From: Pseudomonadota bacterium
Lineage (GTDB): Bacteria > Pseudomonadota > Gammaproteobacteria > Burkholderiales > JAJZQI01
Assembly (NCBI GenBank): GCA_021847305.1
Contig: JAJZTZ010000005.1
Coordinates: 1-43,203 of the forward strand
Length of the DNA stretch: 43,203 bases
Direction: 5' to 3'
Every line of letters starts with the position of its first letter. Within the stretch, counting starts at the first letter, position 1. The notes under the pieces are model-generated. The model was not told the origin of the DNA, made no database searches, and saw nothing but the letters and a program-made list of their open reading frames with translations. The translations under genes and the position numbers were made by a program. Positions 1 through 8,209 of this stretch are shown here, in pieces.

Positions 1-2
1 GT

Positions 3-920
3 TTGCTGCAACGCGTCAGCGGTCATGTGAAAGCTGTCGATGGTGTGTCGCTGGCCATTGCTCGGGGCAAGACCGTCGCATTGGTCGGCGAATCCGGCTG
101 CGGTAAAACCACGGTCGGGCGGGCGATTCTGCAATTGCTCAAAGCCACGGCCGGCAGCATCCGCTTTGCCGGCCAGGAACTCGCCGGGCTGGACCGCCGT
201 GCCATGCGGCCGTACCGGCAGGCGATGCAGGTGATTTTTCAGGACCCCTACAGTTCGCTCAACCCGCGTATGCGTGTGGCGGATATTCTTGAAGAGGGCA
301 TGCTGGCGCTGGGTGTAGGCAAAACCGCTGCCGAGCGTCAGCAGACCGTCTTACGGCTGCTGGAACAGGTCGGTCTGCCGGCGGAAGCTGCCGAACGTTA
401 CCCGCATGAATTCTCCGGCGGTCAGCGTCAGCGTATCGCCATTGCCCGGGCGCTGGCAGTCAGGCCGCAGATCATCATTTGTGATGAACCGACATCGGCA
501 CTGGATGTGTCTGTGCAGGCGCAGATTCTCAATCTGCTGCGGCAGTTGCAGCAGGAGCAGGGGCTGGGTTACCTGTTCATCAGTCACAATCTCGCCGTAG
601 TCAGCTATCTGGCGGATGAGGTCGCTGTCATGTACCTCGGGCGGATTGTCGAAAGTGGCCCGGTTCAGCAGATCATGCAAGCGCCGGCCCATCCGTACAC
701 CCAGCTGCTGCTTTCGGCTGCGCCGTCGCTGGAGGGCGGGGGTAAGCCCTCTGTCATCCCGGTTAAAGGGGAGCTGCCTTCGCCGATTCATCCTCCTGCG
801 GGCTGCCATTTCCATCCGCGCTGTCCCCGGGCGATGGCCGAATGCAGTGCGAGCTATCCTGTTGCCACAGTTCTTGCGGGCGGACAGGTGGTACGTTGCC
901 ATCTATTCAAAGCCGGCTGA
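3..920 (+). CDS. Oligopeptide/dipeptide-type ABC transporter ATP-binding protein (5' end outside window)
   Basis: This is an ATPase subunit that would energise import of peptides or related solutes at the inner membrane. The reading frame is open to the left edge, so the true start lies upstream. Visible motifs in order are Walker A (GESGCGKTT), the Q-loop region (VIFQDPYSSLNPR), the signature (FSGGQRQRIAIARAL), Walker B (IIICDEPTSALD) and the switch His (FISHNLAVV). The C-terminal extension, with the GCHFHPRCP cysteine motif and a later Cys, is typical of the Opp/Dpp family. Whether this is a stand-alone DppF/OppF-like protein or the second half of a YejF-like double ATPase cannot be told from the window. 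The substrate is unknown. Confidence 0.9.
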   Translation: MLQRVSGHVKAVDGVSLAIARGKTVALVGESGCGKTTVGRAILQLLKATAGSIRFAGQELAGLDRRAMRPYRQAMQVIFQDPYSSLNPRMRVADILEEGMLALGVGKTAAERQQTVLRLLEQVGLPAEAAERYPHEFSGGQRQRIAIARALAVRPQIIICDEPTSALDVSVQAQILNLLRQLQQEQGLGYLFISHNLAVVSYLADEVAVMYLGRIVESGPVQQIMQAPAHPYTQLLLSAAPSLEGGGKPSVIPVKGELPSPIHPPAGCHFHPRCPRAMAECSASYPVATVLAGGQVVRCHLFKAG

Positions 921-993
921 AGTGCCGATAATGTGACTTGTGCGTCAACCGGTAACTCGGGTGAGCGTTTTATCCATGCAGTGAGGAATGTTT

Positions 994-1371
994 GTGGCTG
1001 TAACCCATTTTGAACGACTCGGTGGCGAAGCCGGTGTACGCCACCTGGTGGACCGTTTCTACGATTTGATGGACCTGGAAGAGGCTTATCAAGGCATTCG
1101 GGCAATCCATCCGCGCGATTTGTCCGGCTCCAGAGACAAGCTGTTCTGGTTTTTATGCGGCTGGACCGGCGGGCCGCAGCATTTTGTCGAGCGTTTCGGT
1201 CACCCCATGCTGCGCCGCCGTCACATGCCTTTCAGCATTGGCGAAGGCGAGCGCGACCAGTGGATGAACTGCATGCGTCAGGCCATGCAGGAAGAAGAAA
1301 TCGAGCCAGAATTACAAAAAGAACTGGAAGCCGCGTTCTGGAAAGTCGCGGACTTTATGCGCAATCGCTAA
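994..1371 (+). CDS. Group II truncated haemoglobin
   Basis: This is a small 2-on-2 haem protein, about 125 residues, of the GlbO/YjbI group. Such proteins bind O2 or NO in the cytoplasm, and their exact role varies between bacteria. The sequence shows the helix-B tyrosine (VDRFYDLMD) and the proximal histidine in LRRRHMPFSIG, followed by the conserved ERDQW. The frame has an ATG at 988, but the GAGGA ribosome site at 983-987 directly abuts it. The GTG at 994 has a normal 6-base spacing, so I prefer 994. The gene lies 73 bp after the ABC ATPase and 21 bp before the glycine-zipper gene, so it could be transcribed with either. Identification is secure; physiological role is not. Confidence 0.88.
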   Translation: MAVTHFERLGGEAGVRHLVDRFYDLMDLEEAYQGIRAIHPRDLSGSRDKLFWFLCGWTGGPQHFVERFGHPMLRRRHMPFSIGEGERDQWMNCMRQAMQEEEIEPELQKELEAAFWKVADFMRNR

Positions 1372-1392
1372 CACAGTGAGAAGGAAGCAATC

Positions 1393-1752
1393 ATGAAAAA
1401 GATGTTACTGAGTGGAATGTTGCTGATTGCCTGTACGGCGGCCAATGCCAGCCAGACAAGCGATGCAGTGATCGGTGGCGCCATTGGCGGCGCTGCAGGT
1501 GCAGCCATCGGTTCACAGATCGGCGGCAAGCAGGGTGCGGTGATTGGAGCCGGCATTGGCGGAGCCACCGGCGCGGCCGTGGCCACCAGCGGAGACTCCC
1601 GTCGGTCCTCACGCGAGGAGGTGTATGTGCATGATGACGAAGGACACCATCCCAACGGCCATGCCTACGGCTACTACAAGAACAAACCGCATGGCGATGA
1701 TTATTACGAAGATGAAGGCCATGGGCACGGACATGGCCATGGTCACGACTGA
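1393..1752 (+). CDS. Secreted glycine-zipper protein with His-rich C-terminus
   Basis: The protein has 119 residues. The N-terminus is a signal peptide (Lys-Lys, hydrophobic core, ACTAANAS-like cleavage region), so it should reach the periplasm or outer membrane. Residues about 25-65 form a glycine zipper (repeated GGAIGG, GAAIG, GAGIGG), a motif that packs in membranes. The C-terminal third is acidic and rich in His and Tyr, and ends in five GH repeats plus Asp, which could bind divalent metals. An AAGGA ribosome site precedes the ATG. It follows the truncated haemoglobin gene by 21 bp and is probably co-transcribed with it. No specific function is recognised; metal binding is inference from composition only. 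Confidence 0.75.
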   Translation: MKKMLLSGMLLIACTAANASQTSDAVIGGAIGGAAGAAIGSQIGGKQGAVIGAGIGGATGAAVATSGDSRRSSREEVYVHDDEGHHPNGHAYGYYKNKPHGDDYYEDEGHGHGHGHGHD

Positions 1753-1797
1753 CCTGTCTTCCTCTTGGAGCAGTAAAACAAGCCGCTATTGAGGCCT

Positions 1798-1848
1798 CAG
1801 ATTGATGACAGAGTCGTCAATCTGTACCTCCCCGCCCACCGGGCGGGG
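1798..1848. other. Two strong adjacent stem-loops downstream of the glycine-zipper gene
   Basis: The first stem-loop has arms 1798-1809 and 1813-1824 (12 pairs with one G-T wobble, 3-base loop). The second has arms CCCCGCCC at 1830-1837 and GGGCGGGG at 1841-1848 (3-base loop). Neither is followed by a T-run on either strand, so they are not ordinary intrinsic terminators. They may protect the transcript 3' end or be part of a small RNA. Confidence 0.5.
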
Positions 1849-1957
1849 ATAAGAGGGGTGGGGATGTGAAAGCAGACTGCAGAATCATGTGATGGCGTTA
1901 AGGGCCGGGCTTTGCCCGGCCTTGCGGGCGGCGTGAACGCGGCTTGCCAGCAGTCTG

Positions 1958-1982
1958 AGGCCTCGATTGAGGCCTGTTTTTT
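1958..1982 (+). terminator. Rho-independent terminator (plus strand)
   Basis: The arms AGGCCTC (1958-1964) and GAGGCCT (1969-1975) enclose a GATT loop and are followed by G and six T's (1977-1982). The T-run is on the plus strand only, so it would end transcription from the haemoglobin/glycine-zipper side just before the convergent glnD stop. Another GC-rich hairpin (1903-1921) lies upstream without a T-run. Confidence 0.65.
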
Positions 1983-1997
1983 ATCCGGGTGCCGCAG

Positions 1998-4556
1998 TCA
2001 GTTTAGCGCGGCAATCAGGGCCTGCTCGAATTCAATGACACGTTTTTCTTCGTTCAGATTGCCGCCGGAAACGAGAAAGGTATCCTCTGCCCGCTCGCCG
2101 AGCGTGTTGATCTTGGCGGTCACCAGGTTGATGTCGTGGTCGAGAAACACCCGCGCAATGCGTGACAGCAGGCCCGGCCGGTCTCCGGCTGTGACCTGCA
2201 GCACATGGTATTGCCCGCGCTCATCCTGCGACAGCTGAACATCGGGGCGCAATGGATAGTGCTTCATATGGCGGCTGATGCGGCCATTGAGCGGCAGCGG
2301 CAGTGGGGTGTGGGCGTTGAGTTCCTGCGCCAGCTCATACTCGACATAGCTGAGCACATCGCGGTAGTGCAACCCCCGGTCCGCATCGTCGAGCACCTGA
2401 AAACTGTCCAGCGCATAGCCGTGGCGCGTGGTTGAAACCTTGGCTTCAGCCACCGTGTAGTTGGCGCGTTCAAAGAAGCTGCAGATGCGGGCAAACAGGT
2501 CCTGCTGGTCGGGCGTGTAGATGAGTACCTGCAACCCCTGGCCGATCGGGCTCAGGCGTGCCCGCACGATGGCCGTAGAGGTGTCGGTGCTGGTTTGCAG
2601 CTGGCGGGCATGCCAGGCTATTTCCTGAGCGTCGTGGCGCAGAAAATAGCCGGTATCGAGTTTTTGCCAGAACTGGCGCGTTAAGGCTTCTGAGAAGGCA
2701 TACAGGCGGAGAATGGCAAGCGCTTCCTGCTGCTTGTGCTGCATCACACTGTCTGGCTTTTCGGTCCCGCCGTTGAGCGCCCTTTGCGTGGCATGATAAA
2801 GCGATTCGAGCAGGTTGGCTTTCCAGGCATTCCACACTTTCGGGCTGGTGCCGCGTATGTCGGCTACCGTGAGCAGATACAGGGCTGCTAGCCGGCGAGG
2901 GGTGCCGGCCAGTTCGGCGAAGTGGCGGATGACGTGCGGGTCGCTCAAATCCTGTTTCTGCGCGGTAGCGCTCATGGTCAGGTGGTGTTCAACCAGCCAG
3001 ACCACCAGTTCGGTGTCGTCGGCATCCAGCCCGTGTTGCTGGCAGAAACGGCGCGCATCGGCCCGGCCAAGCTGGGAATGGTCGCCACCGCGCCCTTTGG
3101 CAATGTCATGGAACAGAGCGGCCAGATACAGCAGCTCGGGTTTGTCGAATTCGCTGATCAGGCGGCTGGCAAGCGGAAATTCATGCGCCAGCTCGGCGAC
3201 GGAAAAGCGCCGGATATTGCGCAGCACAGTAAGGATGTGCTGATCGACGGTATAAACGTGAAACAGGTCATGCTGCATTTGCCCGACAATACGGCCAAAT
3301 GCCGGCAGATAGCGCCCCAGAATGCCGCTCTGGTTCATGCGGCGCAAGGCCCGGGTGATGCCCGAGGGCAAACGGAAAATATCGAGAAACTGCTGGCGGT
3401 GAAACGCGTTGGCGCGGAATTTTACATCGATGATGCGTCTCGCCTGCAACAGGCCGCGCAGCGATACCGGCCCCAGTCCCGCCAGTTCGGGGTGGCGTCC
3501 GAGCAGCAGGAACGTTTCGAAAATCATGTCCGGGTGAGTACGGTAGGTATCCGGAGCGTTGATTTCCAGCAAATTATTGACGATATGAAAATGCCGGTGC
3601 GGCGGCGTCAGTTGCTCGCAGGCCTGTTCAAAAACCTTGCCTTCCAGCGCCCGGATGAGCATTTCGTTGGCCTGCGTGATGGTTCGGGCGGCACGGTAGT
3701 AGCGCTGCATCAATAGTTCGGAAGCGCGCCGCCCGGGCTTGTCGTGCAGCCCGAACTGGGCTGCCAGCTCTTGCTGGTAGTCAAACAGCAGGCGGTCTTC
3801 CTTGCGCCGGGCCAGCAGGTGCAGGCGGATGCGCAGTTGCTGAATATAGCTTTGCTGACGGAGAATGAATTTCGCCTCGTCGGCACCTACCAGGCCAGCG
3901 GCAATCAGGTCTTTCCAGTCGTTACCGATGCCGCAACCCTGGCTCATCCACAATATGGTCTGCATATCGCGCAGCCCGCCCGGGCTTTCCTTCAGGTTGG
4001 GTTCGAGGCTGGAGGCGCTGTCGAAAAAGCGGGCATGACGATTTTGCTGTTCCAGATACTTGGCTTCGATGAAAGTCTGTGTGTCGAGGTTGGCGCGCAA
4101 TGAAGCGGTCATGTCGCCGAACAGTGATTCATCGCCGGCCAGCAGACGGGCTTCCAGCAGATTGGTCTGTACCGTGATGTCGAGACGTGCTTCTTCTATG
4201 CATTCGGTCAGGGTGCGGACGCTGTGACCGACTTCCATGCCGATATCCCAGAGCAGGCCGATGAGGGTTTCCAGGCGAGATTGCTGGGCGGGGGACGGAT
4301 CACCCGAGAGCAGTATCAGCAGATCGATATCGGAATAGGGATAGAGCTCGCCGCGACCGTAGCCGCCCACGGCAGCCAGCGCGGCGCCACTGCCGCAGCC
4401 CATGGCGTTCCAGATGTCGCGCAGCAGCCGATCGTGCAGGCGGGCGTTTTGCCGCAATAGGCGGCCAGCGCGGTGCCGCAGGGTGAATTCGTTGTGCAGG
4501 CCGGCTTTTTCAGCCTGCAGGCGTTGTTTCCACTCAGCTAGCGGCAGCTCGGTCAT
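1998..4556 (-). CDS. glnD: Bifunctional uridylyltransferase/uridylyl-removing enzyme GlnD
   Basis: GlnD senses glutamine and adds or removes UMP on PII proteins, setting glutamine synthetase activity and nitrogen gene expression. The 852-residue product has the family's usual length and order: a nucleotidyltransferase domain with GGYGRGE (from residue 64) and the metal-binding pair D76/D78 in SDIDLL; an HD domain (LFHDIAKGRGGDHS) for deuridylylation; and two C-terminal ACT domains that bind glutamine. The frame extends 30 codons further upstream, but the ATG at 4554-4556 gives a normal N-terminus (MTELPLAEW). That ATG overlaps the map stop codon in an ATGA, implying translational coupling. 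Confidence 0.96.
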   Translation of the reverse strand: MTELPLAEWKQRLQAEKAGLHNEFTLRHRAGRLLRQNARLHDRLLRDIWNAMGCGSGAALAAVGGYGRGELYPYSDIDLLILLSGDPSPAQQSRLETLIGLLWDIGMEVGHSVRTLTECIEEARLDITVQTNLLEARLLAGDESLFGDMTASLRANLDTQTFIEAKYLEQQNRHARFFDSASSLEPNLKESPGGLRDMQTILWMSQGCGIGNDWKDLIAAGLVGADEAKFILRQQSYIQQLRIRLHLLARRKEDRLLFDYQQELAAQFGLHDKPGRRASELLMQRYYRAARTITQANEMLIRALEGKVFEQACEQLTPPHRHFHIVNNLLEINAPDTYRTHPDMIFETFLLLGRHPELAGLGPVSLRGLLQARRIIDVKFRANAFHRQQFLDIFRLPSGITRALRRMNQSGILGRYLPAFGRIVGQMQHDLFHVYTVDQHILTVLRNIRRFSVAELAHEFPLASRLISEFDKPELLYLAALFHDIAKGRGGDHSQLGRADARRFCQQHGLDADDTELVVWLVEHHLTMSATAQKQDLSDPHVIRHFAELAGTPRRLAALYLLTVADIRGTSPKVWNAWKANLLESLYHATQRALNGGTEKPDSVMQHKQQEALAILRLYAFSEALTRQFWQKLDTGYFLRHDAQEIAWHARQLQTSTDTSTAIVRARLSPIGQGLQVLIYTPDQQDLFARICSFFERANYTVAEAKVSTTRHGYALDSFQVLDDADRGLHYRDVLSYVEYELAQELNAHTPLPLPLNGRISRHMKHYPLRPDVQLSQDERGQYHVLQVTAGDRPGLLSRIARVFLDHDINLVTAKINTLGERAEDTFLVSGGNLNEEKRVIEFEQALIAALN

Positions 4557-5356
4557 GCGCTGATAAAGGCGGGGGGCGGGGGGGAGCCGGCGGAGACGGT
4601 CAGCACCTCGTAACCCGTTGGCGTTACCAGGATAGTGTGTTCCCACTGTGCCGACAGGGAGTGATCCTTGGTCACGATGGTCCAGCCGTCGCCCAGCTGG
4701 CGGATATCCTTCTTGCCGGCGTTGATCATCGGCTCGATGGTGAAGGTCATGCCCGGTTCCAGAACCGGACCCGTGCCCGCCTTGCCATAATGCAGCACCT
4801 GCGGGTCCTCATGGAATTCGCGACCAATGCCGTGGCCGCAGAATTCACGCACGACACTGTAGCCATTGTCCTCGGCATATTTCTGGATAGCTGCGCCGAT
4901 ATCGCCCAGATGCACGCCCGGCTTCACTTTCTGGATGCCGATCCACATGCATTCGTAGGTGATCTGGGTCAGACGCTTGGCCTGTACCGAGGTTTCGCCG
5001 ATCAGAAACGTGCGGGAGGTGTCACCGTGAAAGCCATCCTTGATCACCGTGATATCCAGGTTCACGATGTCGCCGTTCTTCAGCTTCTTGTCGCCGGGCA
5101 CGCCATGGCAGACCTGATGATTCACCGAAGTGCAGATTGACTTGGGGTAGGGAATATGGCCGCCTGGGGCATAATTAAGCGGGGCAGGGATGGTCTTTTG
5201 TACGTCGACCATGTAATCGTGGCACAGTTTGTCCAGTTCCCCGGTCGTGATCCCGGCCTTGACATGGGGCGTGATGAAATCGAGCACTTCCGAGGCAAGT
5301 CGCCCTGCGACGCGCATTTTTTCGATTTCTTCCGGGGTTTTGATGCTGATCGCCAT
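4553..5356 (-). CDS. map: Type I methionine aminopeptidase
   Basis: This enzyme removes the initiator methionine from nascent proteins in the cytoplasm. The 267-residue product carries the five metal-ligand positions of the family: two Asp in the segment LDITVIKDGFHGDTSRTF, His in GHGIGREFHEDP, Glu in FTIEPMIN and Glu in QWEHTILV. The ATG at 5354-5356 (MAISIKTPEE) fits the family N-terminus better than the upstream in-frame TTG at 5366-5368. The stop overlaps the glnD start. In many betaproteobacteria map sits opposite rpsB; here its divergent neighbour is a rhodanese instead. Confidence 0.96.
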   Translation of the reverse strand: MAISIKTPEEIEKMRVAGRLASEVLDFITPHVKAGITTGELDKLCHDYMVDVQKTIPAPLNYAPGGHIPYPKSICTSVNHQVCHGVPGDKKLKNGDIVNLDITVIKDGFHGDTSRTFLIGETSVQAKRLTQITYECMWIGIQKVKPGVHLGDIGAAIQKYAEDNGYSVVREFCGHGIGREFHEDPQVLHYGKAGTGPVLEPGMTFTIEPMINAGKKDIRQLGDGWTIVTKDHSLSAQWEHTILVTPTGYEVLTVSAGSPPPPAFISA

Positions 5357-5673
5357 ATCTAGCCACAACTATTTGTAAAACCTGAGAGGATAGACCAAGC
5401 GCCAGGCAAGATCAATGCAGTTGCTCCGCAAGCTTAATACCGAGCTAACCCGTTGCCGCCTGTCAACCTGTTGTCAGAATTCCTGGCACATGACATGCTT
5501 ATTGTCATTAAAACTTAAGGTCTGATAATAATAATGGGGCATGGCAACGGGATATAAGTGCAAATTCTGTTGCATTTGTAAACTTTGCGCGCCGGACTGG
5601 TGCGCTTGCGGTGCCGATACGCACGAAAATGGACTAAAACGGGGCATGCAGTACCTGAGTGCAGGAGAGTAGA
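5357..5673. other. Divergent intergenic region between map and the rhodanese gene
   Basis: This 317-bp stretch has no credible coding frame and should hold the promoters of both flanking genes. On the minus strand there is a perfect TTGACA (plus-strand TGTCAA, 5461-5466) about 105 bp before map, but no convincing -10 at 16-18 bp. An inverted repeat ATGACA/TGTCAT lies at 5490-5495 and 5503-5508 and could be a regulator site or a small hairpin. The ribosome site AGGAG at 5663-5667 belongs to the rhodanese gene. Confidence 0.4.
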
Positions 5674-6147
5674 ATGGATATGTCGGTAACAGAAAAGGCA
5701 CCTATGGTTGCAGTACATTATGAGGACGGGGCGACTTTCAGTACGCTGGAGATTCCGCCGAAAGAGGCAGTTGCCCTGCTGGATAGCGGCGAAGGCGTCA
5801 TCGTTGATGTGCGTCTGGCGGAAGAGCTCGAGTTTTTTGCCCAGGCGCCGGGAGCGATTGCTTTACCGCTTGGCGTGATCCAGTCGCTGGCAGGAGCCAG
5901 TGTTGATCCAGCTTATAACGATGACGTATCGGCCATGTCGCCGCAGGACCTGGCGCGACTCAACGCCATGCTGATCCAGCATGCGTTTCGCAATACCACT
6001 CTGCTGGTGCTGTGTCGCAGCGGCAACCGCAGTCTGGCCGCGGTGAATCTGCTGCGCTCGCTCGGTTACTACATGTGTTATTCGGTGGCCGGAGGTATTC
6101 TGGAGTGGGAGGCGCAAGGCCTGCCGCTTATCAATCTGTCCGACTGA
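5674..6147 (+). CDS. Rhodanese-like domain protein
   Basis: This is a single-domain sulfurtransferase-like protein of 157 residues, predicted cytoplasmic. The rhodanese fold signatures are visible: VIVDVR near residue 45, a GAIALPLG segment, and the active-site loop C114-R-S-G-N-R with the catalytic cysteine intact, so it could carry a persulfide. The C-terminus has the usual AGGILEWEAQGLP ending. The ATG at 5674 is chosen because AGGAG lies 6 bases upstream; an in-frame GTG at 5659 lacks such a site. It is followed by uup after 136 bp. The sulfur acceptor is unknown, and nothing nearby suggests one. Confidence 0.88.
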   Translation: MDMSVTEKAPMVAVHYEDGATFSTLEIPPKEAVALLDSGEGVIVDVRLAEELEFFAQAPGAIALPLGVIQSLAGASVDPAYNDDVSAMSPQDLARLNAMLIQHAFRNTTLLVLCRSGNRSLAAVNLLRSLGYYMCYSVAGGILEWEAQGLPLINLSD

Positions 6148-6283
6148 TCCGCTGTATTCCCGCCTCGCCGGCTGTTAAAATGCTGCCGTAAGTTCCAGGC
6201 TGCGGCAGCGCTTCCGGTGCTCTGTTCCTGCGCGCCGTCACCTGGCCTGAATCTGTTTGCTTATCTCCGAGAAAGTCATTCCC

Positions 6284-8200
6284 ATGCCTTTGCTGCAGCT
6301 TGCCCGTCTGGATCTGGCATTCGGCCACGTTCCTCTGCTCGACCAGGTGAATCTGGTTGTTGAGGTCGGCGACCGCATCGGTCTGATCGGGCGCAACGGC
6401 GCGGGTAAATCGAGCCTGCTGAAAATTGCTGCAGGGCAGATCAAGCCGGATGATGGGACGGTCTGGGTCCAGCCCGGCGCAAAACTGGCTTATGTGCCGC
6501 AGGAGCCGCAGCTGGATGATGCGCTGCCGATTTTTGAAGTGGTGGCCGAAGGCTTGGGCGAAGCCAGACGGGCATTGCTCGATTACCACGAGGCGGCCGG
6601 TCGGCTGGAGCAGGGCGACAGCGATCCGGCCTGGCTTGAGCGCCTGCACCAGGCGGAAAATGCTCTGGCAGCCTGTGATGGCTGGAATGCCAAATCCAGG
6701 GTGGAAACGGTGTTGACCCGTCTGGGACTGGATGGCGACAAACCAATAGCCGGGTTGTCCGGCGGACAGAAGAAGCGGGTTGCCCTGGCTCAGGCGCTGG
6801 TGGCTCAGCCGGATCTGTTGCTGCTCGATGAGCCGACCAACCATCTGGATATGGATTCCATTCAGTGGCTGGAAGTCTTGCTGCAGGAGTTTCGCGGCAG
6901 TGTTCTGCTGATTACCCACGACCGGCGTTTTCTTGATGCCGTGAGTAATCGCATTGTTGAGCTCGATCGCGGCCATTTGTCCGAATTTTCCGGTAATTTC
7001 AGTCAATATCAGCTGAAAAAGGCTGAACTTCTGGCCATCGAAGCGGAACATCAGGCCAAGTTCGATAAATTTCTTGCCCAGGAAGAAGTGTGGATTCGCA
7101 AAGGCGTGGAGGCGCGCCGCACCCGTAACGAAGGGCGGGTGCGCCGGCTGGAGCGTTTGCGGCTGGAGCGTGCGGCACGGCGTGAAAGCTCCGGCGCGGT
7201 CAGGCTGGCGTTGGATACCGGCGAACGCTCCGGCAAATTGGTGGCCGAGCTCTCTCATGTCAGCATGAGTTACGAGGGCCGGCCGCTGATCAGGGATTTT
7301 TCCTGTCGCATTCTGCGCGGCGACAAGATCGGTCTGATCGGTCCCAACGGTTCGGGTAAAAGTACCCTGCTGAAGTTGATTCTCGGCGAAATCCGACCCG
7401 AAAGCGGCACGGTGGAGCAGGGGACCAAACTGTCAATCGCATATTTTGATCAGTTCCGCGCCCAGCTGGATGACGAGGCCAGCCTGTCGGACGTGATCAG
7501 CCCCGGCTCCGAGTGGGTGGAAATCAATGGCGAACGCAAGCATGTCATCAGTTATCTGGAAGACTTTCTGTTTGCCCCGGCGCGCGCGCGTTCGCCGGTG
7601 AAATCGCTGTCCGGCGGCGAACGCAACCGTCTGCTGCTGGCGCGCCTGTTTGCCAAACCGGCCAACGTGCTGGTGCTGGACGAGCCGACCAATGATCTGG
7701 ATATCGAAACGCTGGAAGTGCTGGAGTCGCTGCTACAGGATTACCCCGGCACTGTGCTGATCGTCAGCCATGACCGGGCTTTCCTCGATAACGTGGTGAC
7801 TCAGGTATACGCCTTTGAGGGCAATGGCGTGATCCGCGAATACGTCGGCGGTTACGACGACTGGCTGCGGCAGCGCGGCAGTCAGGCCGGCATGGCGCAA
7901 AAGTCAGCGGCGCCGGCCAAAGCCGAAGCCAAGCCGACCCGCACACCGCCGGCGGCGAAAATCAAACTCAGCTTTAACGAAACGCGTGAGCTGGCAGCAC
8001 TGCCGGATCAGATCGCCGCGCTTGAAGCCGAACAGGCAGAGTTAACCGGCCGGCTGGGCGACCCCTTGCTGTATCAGAATGAGCCGGACAAGGTGGCCGG
8101 CCTGCAGGCGCGCTTCGAGGAAATAGAAATGGAATTGCTCAGTTGTCTGGAGCGCTGGGAAGTCCTGGAAGCCAAACAACAGGCTGCCCGGGGCGGCTGA
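6284..8200 (+). CDS. uup: ABC-F family ATPase Uup
   Basis: This is a soluble ABC-F protein with two ATPase domains and no membrane part. ABC-F proteins act on the ribosome or in genome maintenance, and Uup limits precise excision of transposons in E. coli. The 638 residues contain two full sets of motifs: GRNGAGKSS, LSGGQKKRVALAQAL and LLLLDEPTNHLD in the first half, and GPNGSGKST, LSGGERNRLLLARL and VLVLDEPTNDLD in the second. Between them is the charged linker typical of the family. The C-terminal 70 residues form a coiled coil (EQAELTGRLGD region) after an Ala/Lys/Pro linker, which favours Uup over the shorter family members. The ATG at 6284 (MPLLQLARLDL) is preferred over the upstream in-frame start. 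Confidence 0.92.
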   Translation: MPLLQLARLDLAFGHVPLLDQVNLVVEVGDRIGLIGRNGAGKSSLLKIAAGQIKPDDGTVWVQPGAKLAYVPQEPQLDDALPIFEVVAEGLGEARRALLDYHEAAGRLEQGDSDPAWLERLHQAENALAACDGWNAKSRVETVLTRLGLDGDKPIAGLSGGQKKRVALAQALVAQPDLLLLDEPTNHLDMDSIQWLEVLLQEFRGSVLLITHDRRFLDAVSNRIVELDRGHLSEFSGNFSQYQLKKAELLAIEAEHQAKFDKFLAQEEVWIRKGVEARRTRNEGRVRRLERLRLERAARRESSGAVRLALDTGERSGKLVAELSHVSMSYEGRPLIRDFSCRILRGDKIGLIGPNGSGKSTLLKLILGEIRPESGTVEQGTKLSIAYFDQFRAQLDDEASLSDVISPGSEWVEINGERKHVISYLEDFLFAPARARSPVKSLSGGERNRLLLARLFAKPANVLVLDEPTNDLDIETLEVLESLLQDYPGTVLIVSHDRAFLDNVVTQVYAFEGNGVIREYVGGYDDWLRQRGSQAGMAQKSAAPAKAEAKPTRTPPAAKIKLSFNETRELAALPDQIAALEAEQAELTGRLGDPLLYQNEPDKVAGLQARFEEIEMELLSCLERWEVLEAKQQAARGG

Positions 8201-8209
8201 GTCGGGGAG

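Noticed and set aside
1700-1750. GGCCATGGGCACGG-type tandem units as a DNA repeat array
   Set aside because: They encode the GH repeats of the glycine-zipper protein; the short period and five copies need no separate element.
5461-5466. Perfect minus-strand TTGACA as the map promoter
   Set aside because: No acceptable -10 at 16-18 bp; kept only as a note in the intergenic entry.
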